Positions 55,697 to 64,000 of a DNA stretch of 64,000 nt are shown piece after piece. The stretch's first letter is position 1. Every line of letters starts with the position of its first letter. Made by a program: the position numbers and the translations under genes. The stretch lies in the NCBI RefSeq assembly GCF_011764445.1, contig NZ_BLPG01000001.1, positions 4,030,001 through 4,094,000 of the forward strand, in the 5' to 3' direction. Below the pieces are notes generated by a model. The model was given only the letters and a program-made list of their open reading frames with translations, ran no database searches and was not told the DNA's origin. The stretch is from Phytohabitans rumicis. Its GTDB lineage: Bacteria > Actinomycetota > Actinomycetes > Mycobacteriales > Micromonosporaceae.

Positions 55697-57227
55697 CACC
55701 CCCGTCCCGCGACGCCGTCAGTGGCACGACGATCAATGTGTCGCGCAGCTCCTGCACGACCGGCGCGGGCAGCAAGCCCCGCGCGATGAGGTCTTCCACC
55801 GAGGCGAACTCGCCCCGGAGGCTTCGGTCCGCGACGATGATCTGCGCGGTCTGCACCGGGATACCGGGCAGGGCCCCGAGAACGTGCACCGGTGCGCCGT
55901 TGATATCGACGAGACCGCCGTCGTCGAAGGACCCCGGCAGGTCGGGCCGCCCGATGAGCAGCTCACGGGCGATCCCGGGGTGCGACCAGAGCAGTTCGCG
56001 GGCCTGTTGGCGGCGTACCCGCTGCTCGACCGTGCGGACGGCGTCCGGGTCGAGGCGTGTCCGCCGCGGCATGACCTGGAGTATCGCCGCGTGCACGGCA
56101 CCGCCGAGCGACACCACGATGAGCATCAACATCCCGATGTCGGACCGGAGCGTGAACGCATCCTCGTCCGCGCCGAAGAGCAGGCAGCCCGCGACGGCTA
56201 GTACCAGGTAGCCGGCGGCCAGCACGCCGAGCACGCGGCTGCGGCGGTGCACCGCGAACGCGGCCATCAGCATCCAGGTCAGCGAGCCGGCGCTGAACAC
56301 CGGCACGAGCACCGCACCGAACCGGGCCCACGCCGGCAGCTCCTTGGCGGCGGGTAGCTGCGGAGACGGCGGGCCCGGGGCGTACGGCATGTACGGCATA
56401 TGTGGCATGTATGGCGGCAACGGTGGCGGTGCCGGCGACCCGGGCGGTGCCGGGCTCATCGGCATGGACAGCCCTGGATCGCTCCGGAGGATCTGCTGGT
56501 GCAGATCCTGTAGCTGTTCGCCCGGCTCGACCCCGTACTCGTCCGCCAGGAAGTCCCGGGCCTCCCGGTACGCGGCGAGCGCCTCGGCCTGCCGGCCGCA
56601 CCGGTACAGGGCGAGCATCAGCAGGTAGCGCAGCTGCTCGCGAAGCGGGTACTCGGCCACGAGCCGGCGCAGCTCTGGCACGAGCGCGGCGTGGCGACCG
56701 AGCCCGATGTCGATCTCCGCCAGCGCCTCCAGGGCGCCCGCCCGGCTGTCCCCCAGCCGCTCGCGCGCAGCCTCGAAGACCCGCCCGGTGAGCCCCGCAA
56801 GCGGCTCGCCCCGCCACAGGGCGAGCGCGGCCTGCAGCTCCGGGCCGGCCGTCGTGAGCTGACCGGCGGCCCAGGCGCCTCGGGCCCGGCGTACCCGCCG
56901 GTCGAAGACGTCGGCGTCGAGGCCGCCGTCCGGGACGTTCAGCACATATCCGGCGCCGGTGAGCGACAGCGTCTGGCCGGGGGTACGGGGTGAGCGGTCC
57001 GGCTCCAGCACCCGGCGCAGCCCGGCGACGTACTTCTGGACGACGTTCGCGCCGTTCTCCGGCGGGTCGTCCGCCCACACCGCATCGACGATCTGGGTGG
57101 TCTGTACCGGCCGGTTGGCGTTCAGCAGCAGCACGGCGAGCACGGCACGCTGCTTCACCGGACCGAGCGGCAGCTCCTCTTCGCTGTCGAAGGCCCGGAC
57201 CGGTCCGAGGATCTCGAAGCGTTTCAG
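55662..57227 (-). CDS. Membrane-anchored SARP/BTAD regulator with C-terminal helix-hairpin-helix
   Basis: The protein of about 521 residues has a winged-helix DNA-binding domain and a BTAD helical domain (to ~275). A Pro/Met/Tyr-rich linker (PYMPHMPYMPYAPGPP) follows, then three membrane helices (VLVPVFSAGSLTWMLMAAF, VLAAGYLVLAVAGCLLF and IGMLMLIVVSLGGAVHA). It ends in a ComEA-like helix-hairpin-helix (LVDINGAPVHVLGALPGI). The winged helix needs residues before GTG 57158, and the frame opens after a TAA at 57231-57233. The only codon fitting KRFEILGPVRAFD is CTG 57227, suggesting a CTG start. Repeats in the divergent promoter may be its operator. Confidence 0.82.
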   Translation of the reverse strand: MKRFEILGPVRAFDSEEELPLGPVKQRAVLAVLLLNANRPVQTTQIVDAVWADDPPENGANVVQKYVAGLRRVLEPDRSPRTPGQTLSLTGAGYVLNVPDGGLDADVFDRRVRRARGAWAAGQLTTAGPELQAALALWRGEPLAGLTGRVFEAARERLGDSRAGALEALAEIDIGLGRHAALVPELRRLVAEYPLREQLRYLLMLALYRCGRQAEALAAYREARDFLADEYGVEPGEQLQDLHQQILRSDPGLSMPMSPAPPGSPAPPPLPPYMPHMPYMPYAPGPPSPQLPAAKELPAWARFGAVLVPVFSAGSLTWMLMAAFAVHRRSRVLGVLAAGYLVLAVAGCLLFGADEDAFTLRSDIGMLMLIVVSLGGAVHAAILQVMPRRTRLDPDAVRTVEQRVRRQQARELLWSHPGIARELLIGRPDLPGSFDDGGLVDINGAPVHVLGALPGIPVQTAQIIVADRSLRGEFASVEDLIARGLLPAPVVQELRDTLIVVPLTASRDGGVSAPSARTAGP

Positions 57228-57264
57228 CTCTTACTCACCCCGTTGACCAGGACATACAGCCAAA

Positions 57265-57323
57265 CCGCAGTCGGCCGCAGCGAGGCCGCAGCCATCAGCA
57301 GCATAGCCGCATCGATACCGCAG
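57265..57323. promoter_or_regulatory. Phased CCGCAG direct repeats (candidate SARP operator)
   Basis: CCGCAG occurs at 57265, 57275, 57286 and 57318, with CCGCAT at 57306. Spacings of 10, 11, 20 and 12 bases place them on one face of the helix. SARP-family regulators bind direct repeats about one helical turn apart. The set lies between the SARP-like gene and the divergent lipoprotein gene. Confidence 0.55.
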
Positions 57324-57373
57324 CCCGCCTCCTCACGATCTGGGCATACCTCCACTCACACCAAAGGAAAGCC

Positions 57374-58171
57374 ATGAAACGACGGATCGCCCTGACCCTG
57401 GCGGCGAGCGTGCTGCTCGCGGGCGGCTGCGCCGAGAAGGCAGCGCAGACGCCAGCCACGACACCTTCCGCGACGCCTTCCGCGGCACCGCCCGCGTCTG
57501 CCAAGGACAAGCTCCTCGCAGCCGCTCCGGACGAGTCGTCCGAGCGCTTCCGGTTCACCCAGAAGGTCGCGGGGACCACCGGCACCGGTGTGGTGGACGT
57601 CGCGGGCAAGCGGCTCCACTACACCACCGAGTACAAGGATCCGAGCGTCGGATTCACGATGACGATGGCCTTCCTGGTCATCGACCAGGAAGCCTGGGTC
57701 AAGATCACCTTCAGTAACACCCAGAGCGTCAGGGGCCTACCCAAGCTGCCGAAGGCGTGGCTCCACGTGGACCGGTCAAAGGTCCCCGACCTGAAAAACC
57801 TGACCTCCGACGACCTCGACCCGGGAAGCGCCGCAGCCCTCTTCGGCTCCATTGTGGACGTCACCGAGTCCACCGCCGGCTCGTACGCCGGCACTCTCGA
57901 CCTCACCAAGACGGCCGAGGCCGAGGTGGTCGAACCCGACGCTCTCACCGAGCTCGGCGACAAGGCGAAGGCCCTGCCATTCCGAGCGACCGTCGATTCC
58001 GCCGGACGGTTGACCGCGGTCAGCTTCGACGTGCCCGCGCTCGGGAAGGAGCCGGCCTTCACCTACGAGACGAAGTACAGCGACTACGGCACCGCGCCCG
58101 CCGTTGAAGAACCGCCGGCGGATCAGGTCCAGGAGGCGCCGGCCGAGGCGTACGAGTTCCTGAACGGCTGA
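57374..58171 (+). CDS. LppX/LprG-like lipoprotein
   Basis: The 265-residue lipoprotein has a lipobox (SVLLAGGCAEK, Cys near 19), a Thr/Pro/Ala linker, and a beta-rich domain. That domain resembles the LppX/LprAFG family, with VVDVAGKRLHYTTEYKD, AFLVIDQEAWVKI and AVSFDVPALGKEP. Family members carry lipids or act as surface sensors. It is divergent from the SARP-like gene and shares a promoter region with phased repeats, so it may be its target. ATG 57374 has AAAGGAAAG upstream. Confidence 0.75.
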   Translation: MKRRIALTLAASVLLAGGCAEKAAQTPATTPSATPSAAPPASAKDKLLAAAPDESSERFRFTQKVAGTTGTGVVDVAGKRLHYTTEYKDPSVGFTMTMAFLVIDQEAWVKITFSNTQSVRGLPKLPKAWLHVDRSKVPDLKNLTSDDLDPGSAAALFGSIVDVTESTAGSYAGTLDLTKTAEAEVVEPDALTELGDKAKALPFRATVDSAGRLTAVSFDVPALGKEPAFTYETKYSDYGTAPAVEEPPADQVQEAPAEAYEFLNG

Positions 58172-58229
58172 GGCGACAGACGGCCGCACCGCCTTTCATA
58201 CGGGGGAAGGCGGCGCGGTCGACTGTCGC

Positions 58230-58775
58230 TTAAGAGCCCCAGCGGGCCTGCTCCAGCAGGGCCACCGCCCGGTCCCGGCTGTCCGGATCGGCCGACCGCA
58301 GCAGCGCGGTGGCCTCCTCCACGGCCTCGATGAGCGCCCGCCACTGCGTCTCCCGCTCCCGTACGACCTCGGACTGGGCGTTGAGCTGCTGCGTCTTGAT
58401 CCACAGGTCGACGAAGACGGAGACCTTGGCACGCAGCACCCACGGGTCGAACGGCTTCGTCAGGTAGTCGACCGCTCCCACGGAGTAGCCGCGCAGGGCG
58501 AGCTGCGCGTCCCGGTCGGCGGCGGTCAGGAAGATGATCGGTACGTGGCGCGTACGCTCCCGCCGCTTGATGTGGCTCGCCGTCTCGAAGCCGTCCATGT
58601 CGGGCATCTGCGCGTCAAGCAGGATCACCGCGAAGTCGTCGACGAGGAGCTGCTTGAGCGCCGCCTCGCCGCTCTCCACCGCCACGGCGTGCACCGGCAG
58701 GCCCTGCAGGATGGCCTCCAGCGCGACGAGGTTGTCGCGCCGGTCGTCCACCAGAAGCGCCTTTGCGACACCCAT
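58230..58775 (-). CDS. Response regulator with receiver domain and coiled tail
   Basis: The 181-residue protein has a receiver domain (about 4-120): acidic pair D10-D11, phosphorylation site D54 in LLDAQMPDMDG, the Thr in FLTAADRD and the Lys in YLTKPFD. The remaining ~60 residues form a helical segment (WIKTQQLNAQSEVVRERETQ) without a DNA-binding or enzymatic domain. It follows the hybrid kinase with a one-base overlap and is its likely partner. It may act by protein contact. Confidence 0.92.
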   Translation of the reverse strand: MGVAKALLVDDRRDNLVALEAILQGLPVHAVAVESGEAALKQLLVDDFAVILLDAQMPDMDGFETASHIKRRERTRHVPIIFLTAADRDAQLALRGYSVGAVDYLTKPFDPWVLRAKVSVFVDLWIKTQQLNAQSEVVRERETQWRALIEAVEEATALLRSADPDSRDRAVALLEQARWGS

Positions 58776-61700
58776 CAGTTGACAACCTCCCTGCCGCCAC
58801 CGTTCACCCAGGCGGCCATCAGCTCGATCAGCTCGTCCAGGTCGACGGGCTTGGTGATGTAGTCACTGGCCCCCGCACCCAGCGCCGAGTCCTGGTCCCC
58901 GGCATCGCCTTGGCGGTCAGGAACACCACCGGCAGATCGGCGAAGCGGTGGTTGCGGCGGATGGCGCGGGTCGTCTCGTAGCCGTCCTGGTCCGGCATCA
59001 TCGCGTCCATCAAGACGATGTCCACCTCCGGATGCTCTGCCAGCAACCGTACGCCGTCCACCCCGTTGTCCGAATACAAAACCGTCATTCCGTGCAGCTC
59101 CAACGCGCTGGTCAAGGCGAAGACGTTGCGCACGTCGTCGTCGATGATGAGCACGGTGGCGCCGTCCAGCTTGCGCGTCGAGGGCGACGGCGGCCGCTCG
59201 GCTTCGAGGCCCTGCCGCAACAGCGGCAGATCCGCCAGGTTGGGCAGGTCGGGCAGGCTGGCCCTGCTCACGGGCAGCGGGATCGGCAGCGTCGCCTGCA
59301 ACGCATCCGGCACGAGTACGTCCGGCACCAGCAGCGTGAACGTGGAACCCTGGCCGGGCGTCGACGCCACCGTGATCGTGCCGCCGAGGAGTCGGGCCAG
59401 GTCGCGACTGATCGACAGGCCCAGGCCGGTGCCGCCGTACCGCCGGCTCGTGGTGCCGTCGGCCTGCTGGAACGCCTCGAAGATGATGTCCAGCTTCTCG
59501 TCCGAGATGCCGATGCCGGTGTCCACGACGGTGAACGCGATCACCGGCCGGGTGGCCGTGCCACGCTCTTCGGGCGGCGCCGGCGCGATGCGCAGCGTCA
59601 CCGAGCCGCTGTCGGTGAACTTGACCGCGTTGGACAGCAGGTTGCGCAGGATCTGCTGGAGCCGCTGGGCGTCGGTGACCACCGCCGCCGGCAGCCCGCG
59701 CCCGAGGGTGACGCTGAAGTCCAGGCCCTTCTCCTCGGCCTGCGGCGCGAACGCCTGCTCCACGTACGCCTGGATGTCCTGGAAGCCCACCTCGGTTGGC
59801 TCGACGTCCATCCGGCCCGCTTCGATCTTCGACAGGTCGAGGATGTCGTCGATCAAGGAGAGCAGGTCGGAGCCGGCGCTGTGGATCGTGCGGGCGAACT
59901 CGATCTGCTTGTCGGTCAGGTTGTGCTCGGGGTTGTCGGCCAGCAGCCGGGCCAGCAGGAGCAGCGAGTTCAGCGGCGTACGCAGCTCGTGGCTCATGTT
60001 GGCGAGGAACTCGGACTTGTACGCCGACGCCCGGGACAGCTGCTGTGCCTTCTCCTCCAGGCCGATCCGGGCCATCTCGATCTCGCGGTTCTTGGTCTCG
60101 ATGTTGCCCTTCTGCTCGGACAGGAGCTGCGCCTTGTCCTCCAGCTCGGCGTTGGTGCGCTGCAGCTCCGCCGACTGCTCCTGCAGCTCGTGCGCCAGCC
60201 GCTGGGACTGGGAGAGCAGTTCCTCGGTACGCCGGTTGGCCTGGATCGTGTTGAGCGCGATGCCGATGGTCGACACGAGCCGCTCCAGGAACGAGATGTG
60301 CAGCTCGGAGAACGCGTTGACCGACGCGAACTCGATCACGCCGAGCATCTCGCCCTCGAAGAGGATCGGCAGGACGACGATGTCCTTCGGCTTCGCGGTG
60401 AGCAGGCCGGACCGCAGGGTCAGGGCGCCGCCGGGGTCGGTGCCGACCCGGATCATGCGCCGCGACACCGCGGCCTGCCCGATCAGTCCCTCCCCGGTCC
60501 AAACACCACCTCATTGGTACGCGCGACGTAGCCGTACGACGCGGTGAGCCGCAGCCGGGTGATCGCCTCGTCGTTGTCGATCAGGAAGAACGCGCCGAGC
60601 TGGCCCTCGACGAGCGGGGTCACCTCGCCCATGATCATGCGGCAGACCTCGCCGAGGTCGCGCTGGCCCTGCAGCAGACCGCCGATGCGGGCCAGGTTCG
60701 AGTCGAGCCAGCCCTGCTCGGCGTTCTTCCTGGTGGTCTCGCGCAGGGTGACGATCATCTGGTTGATGTTGTCCTTCAGCTCGGCGACCTCGCCCTGCGC
60801 CTCGACGGTGATCCGCTGGGTCAGGTCGCCCTTGGTCACCGACGTGGACACCTGGGCGATCGCGCGCAACTGCGTGGTCAGCGTCGCGGCGAGCTGGTTG
60901 ACGTTTTCGGTGAGGTCGCGCCACGTACCCGAAACGCCCTTGACCCTGGCCAGACCGCCCAGCTTGCCCTCGATGCCGACCTCGCGGCCGACCCGGGTGA
61001 TCTCCTCGGCGAACGACGAGAGCTGGTCGACCATCGTGTTGACGGTGTTCTTCAGCTCCAGGATCTCGCCCTCGGCGTCGACGGTGATCTTCTGGGACAG
61101 GTCGCCCTTCGCCACCGCCGTGGTGACCGAGGCGATGTTGCGGACCTGAGAGGTGAGGTTGGACGCCATGAAGTTCACGTTCTCGGTGAGGTCGCGCCAG
61201 GTGCCCGAGACGCCGCGCACCTGCGCCTGACCGCCGAGCTTGCCCTCCGTACCCACCTCGCGGGCCACCCGGGTGACCTCCTCGGCGAACGACGAGAGCT
61301 GATCCACCATCGTGTTCATGGTGTTCTTCAGCTCCAGGATCTCGCCCTGCGCGTCCACCGTGATCTTCTGGGAGAGGTCGCCGCGGGCCACGGCGGTGGA
61401 CACCTGGGCGATGTTGCGCACCTGGGCGGTGAGGTTGGAGGCCATGAAGTTGACGTTGTCGGTGAGGTCGCGCCAGGTGCCGGCCACGCCGCGCACCTGG
61501 GCCTGGCCGCCGAGCTTGCCCTCCGTACCCACCTCGCGCGCCACCCGCGTCACCTCGTCGGCGAACGACGAGAGCTGATCCACCATCGTGTTCACGGTCG
61601 ACTTCAGCTCCAGGATCTCCCCGCGCGCATCCACCGTGATCTTCTGCGACAGGTCACCCTTGGCCACCGCCGTGGTGACGGACGCGATGTTGCGGACCTG

Positions 61701-63140
61701 AGAGGTCAGGTTGGACGCCATCGAGTTGACGTTGTCGGTCAGGTCGCGCCACGTACCGAGCACGCCCTTCACCTGGGCCTGGCCGCCGAGCTTGCCCTCC
61801 GTACCCACCTCGCGCGCCACCCGCGTCACCTCGTCGGCGAACGACGAGAGCTGATCCACCATCGTGTTCACGGTCGACTTCAGCTCCAGGATCTCCCCGC
61901 GCGCATCCACCGTGATCTTCTGCGACAGGTCACCCTTGGCCACCGCCGTGGACACCTGGGCGATGTTGCGGACCTGGGCGGTGAGGTTGCCGGCGAGCTG
62001 GTTGACGCTCTCGGTGAGGTCGCGCCAGGTGCCGGACACGCCGCGCACCTGCGCCTGACCGCCGAGCTTGCCCTCCGTACCCACCTCGCGGGCCACCCGG
62101 GTGACCTCCTCGGCGAACGACGAGAGCTGATCCACCATCGTGTTCATGGTGTTCTTCAGCTCCAGGATCTCGCCCTGCGCGGCGACCGTGATCTTCTGGG
62201 AGAGGTCGCCCTTCGCCACCGCGGTCGACACCTGGGCGATGTTGCGGACCTGGGCGGTGAGGTTGGACGCCATCGAGTTGACGTTGTCGGTGAGGTCCTT
62301 CCAGATGCCGGCCACGTTGGGCACCTCGGCCTGACCGCCGAGCTTGCCCTCCGTACCCACCTCGCGAGCCACCCGCGTCACCTGCTCGGCGAAGGTCCGC
62401 AGCGTGTCCGTGAGCGAGTTGATCGTGTACGCCAACTCGGCGACCTCGCCCTTCGCCGAGACGGTGATCTTCTGCGACAGGTCGCCGCGGGCGATCGCCG
62501 TGGTCACCTGCGAGATCGAGCGCACCTGGCTGGTCAGGTTCGAGGCCATCGTGTTCACCGAGTCGGTGAGGTCGCGCCAGGTGCCGGCCACGCCGCGCAC
62601 GTCGGCCTGGCCGCCCAGCGCGCCCTCGGTGCCCACGTCACGGGCCACCCGGGTCACCTCGTCCGCGAACGAGGAGAGCTGGTCCACCATCGTGTTGACC
62701 GTCCGGCCGATGCGCAGGAACTCGCCGCGCAGCGGACGCCCATCGATCTCCAGCGCCATGTGCTGGGTCAGGTCGCCGTCGGCCACCGCCACGATGACCC
62801 GGGAGATCTCCGTGGTCGGGCGGCCCAGGTCGTCGATGAGCGAGTTGATGGCGCGGGCATGGTCGGCCCAGGCGCCGTCGACGCCCTCCTCGTCCAGGCG
62901 CTCGGTGAGCCGGCCGTCCCGTCCGACGATCCGGCTGATCTTCCGGACCTCGAGGTTCTGCCGCTCCTGCAGCGACACCACGTCGTTGAACGCGTCCGCC
63001 ACCTCGCCGCCGACTCCAGCGCGCCGGGGCAGCCGTACCTTCAAGTCACCGCGGCCCACCCGACGTAGCGCGTCCGCCAGCTCACGAAGAACGGCGGCCT
63101 CGTCGGTCATCTGCTTCGCCGTGGTCATGCGATTCCTCAC
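58775..63140 (-). CDS. Soluble hybrid histidine kinase with about nine HAMP units (two one-base frameshifts as sequenced)
   Basis: The repaired product is about 1455 residues. It contains about nine HAMP-like units (residues ~25-800, GDLSQKITV and [12 protein letters not shown] recurring), a GAF domain, and a coiled coil. HisKA ([15 protein letters not shown]), HATPase ([18 protein letters not shown]) and receiver ([11 protein letters not shown]) domains follow. No membrane segment exists. Adding one base to CCCC at 60492-60495 and one to CCCC at 58897-58900 merges three frames across conserved sequence ([10 protein letters not shown] and [12 protein letters not shown]). Repeated-HAMP kinases resemble fungal group III osmosensors in layout. 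It is divergent from the RsbW-GAF gene. Confidence 0.88.
60790..62720. repeat. Seven in-frame tandem repeats of about 276 bp encoding HAMP units
   Basis: Each unit codes for about 92 residues with a recurring [18 protein letters not shown], and GDLSQKITV. Neighbouring units are nearly identical over long stretches of DNA, for example around 61560-61640 and 61800-61900. Such repeats are prone to copy-number change by recombination and to collapse during assembly. Confidence 0.9.
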
Positions 63141-63234
63141 TCACCCTCGGTGTCCACTCATCATTGCGCCTAGGCAGTGACAGATGCGAGCGTCCGGCTT
63201 GGATGAACCCGGTCGCGCGGTAGAGGATGCAAAC

Positions 63235-64000
63235 GTGTCAGCGGAGGTCAGCGGTGCGGTGGTGCCCCCCTCGGTCGAGGAGCACACCCGCCACGTACGC
63301 CTACCCGCCGACCGCCGTACGCCCGCGGCCGCCCGGGCGGTCGTCCGCACCGTGCTCGCCGAGGCACACCTCGACGAGCTGCTCAACGAGGCCCTGCTGC
63401 TCACCACCGAGCTGACCACCAACGCGGTCGTGCACGCCGGCACCGAACTCGACATCGAGGTCGTCGCCGGCCCGACCGGCCTCACGGTGACGGTGACGGA
63501 CTTCGAGGCCACCCCGGTGGAAAGCCTCACCGCCGGCCCGCGTAACGACAACATAGACATCTCTGATGTATCGGAACGCGGTCGCGGATTGTTACTGGTC
63601 GACCATTTCGCCAGCCGCTGGGGCACCACCCACATGCCCACCGGCAAGGGCGTCTGGTTCCGGCTGGACCGCAAGGAGCCCGTTCATCCGGCGGCGCCCG
63701 CGGACGGGCCGGCGCCCACCGCCGGTGCGCTCACCGCGCTGCTGCAGATCATGCCGGAGCCGCACGCCGAAGACGCGCTCGGCGACTTCGCCAGCCACCT
63801 GCTCGTACGGGTCGCCGAGCTGGTCGGCGCCGCCGGCGGTGCGGTACGCCTCGACCGCGGCGACGGCGCCGGCGCGCAACTCCTCGCCCGGTACGGCCGC
63901 CCGTCCGGCCCCGGCGCCGACCTGCTCCGCGTGCCGCTGGCCGTCAACCGCCCGTACGCCGGCGAGCTGGAACTCGACGTGGCACCGTCCGGATACGCCA
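63235..64000 (+). CDS. RsbW-like ATPase domain fused to GAF (runs off window edge)
   Basis: An open frame from GTG 63235 to the end gives 255 residues. Residues ~18-145 form an RsbW/SpoIIAB-type HATPase with LLLTTELTTNAVVHAG (N box), VTDFEATP and ERGRGLLLVDHFASRWG followed by GKGVWFRL. After a Pro/Ala linker, residues ~160 onward look like a GAF domain (AEDALGDFASHLLVRVAELV). A PP2C/SpoIIE domain often follows in such proteins and may lie beyond the window. It could act on STAS proteins such as the one at 55.4 kb. AGAGG lies eight bases before the start. It is divergent from the hybrid kinase. Confidence 0.82.
   Translation, partial: MSAEVSGAVVPPSVEEHTRHVRLPADRRTPAAARAVVRTVLAEAHLDELLNEALLLTTELTTNAVVHAGTELDIEVVAGPTGLTVTVTDFEATPVESLTAGPRNDNIDISDVSERGRGLLLVDHFASRWGTTHMPTGKGVWFRLDRKEPVHPAAPADGPAPTAGALTALLQIMPEPHAEDALGDFASHLLVRVAELVGAAGGAVRLDRGDGAGAQLLARYGRPSGPGADLLRVPLAVNRPYAGELELDVAPSGYA

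Noticed and set aside
60790-62720. Regular repeats that could be mistaken for a CRISPR or satellite array
   Set aside because: The unit is 276 bp, in frame, and codes for HAMP domains without unique spacers.

Overview
The window is high-GC DNA from a filamentous actinomycete, most likely a member of the Micromonosporaceae. The grounds are a BldC developmental regulator, a futalosine-type menaquinone locus (UbiX, UbiA, UbiD) next to a CcsB/ResB/CcdA/ResA/HemL block, a PknG-GlnX-GlnH operon, abundant ECF sigma factors, and a family of intergenic palindromes built on a TTGATCGACG core. The family assignment is inference; no rRNA, tRNA, CRISPR array, prophage or plasmid origin was seen.

Layout. 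0-0.8 kb: a lower-GC restriction-modification pair cut by the window edge. 1-3.7 kb: a HelR-like RNA polymerase recycling ATPase and a conserved hypothetical. 3.8-9.5 kb: an IclR regulator divergent from pobA-glcDEF (4-hydroxybenzoate hydroxylation and glycolate oxidase). 9.4-11.1 kb: a MmyB-type regulator divergent from an SDR. 11.1-17.4 kb: two sigma factor/membrane partner pairs, an SSS symporter, DUF3311, CstA and its YbdD-like partner. 17.4-18 kb: a gene-free stretch with two palindromic repeats and two strongly self-complementary segments. 18-29.5 kb: a tightly coupled minus-strand block headed by a cobalamin riboswitch: btuF-btuC-btuD, glnX-glnH, a coiled-coil protein, pknG, a PP2C phosphatase, a VWA protein and an FHA protein. 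29.8-33.1 kb: divergent exported M14 and C39-like peptidases. 33.1-42 kb: small membrane proteins, an NlpC/P60 hydrolase, a proline-rich membrane protein, a DEAD-box helicase, a cysteine desulfhydrase-like enzyme and its Lrp neighbour. 42.2-46.4 kb: bldC, the menaquinone genes and an embedded class I terpene synthase. 46.5-55.3 kb: a subtilase with beta-trefoil repeats, a secreted unknown, cytochrome c maturation and hemL. 55.4-64 kb: signalling genes, namely STAS, a membrane-anchored SARP-like regulator with a C-terminal helix-hairpin-helix, a lipoprotein, a response regulator, a soluble hybrid kinase with about nine HAMP units, and the start of an RsbW-GAF protein.

Two points matter most. 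First, seven conserved genes are broken at nine sites. Every break is repaired by adding one base to a short G or C run, which points to homopolymer deletions in the assembly rather than gene decay; these genes are annotated here as single repaired units. Second, the B12 uptake genes overlap the PknG signalling genes without a gap, so a cobalamin riboswitch may sit at the head of an amino-acid-sensing kinase operon.
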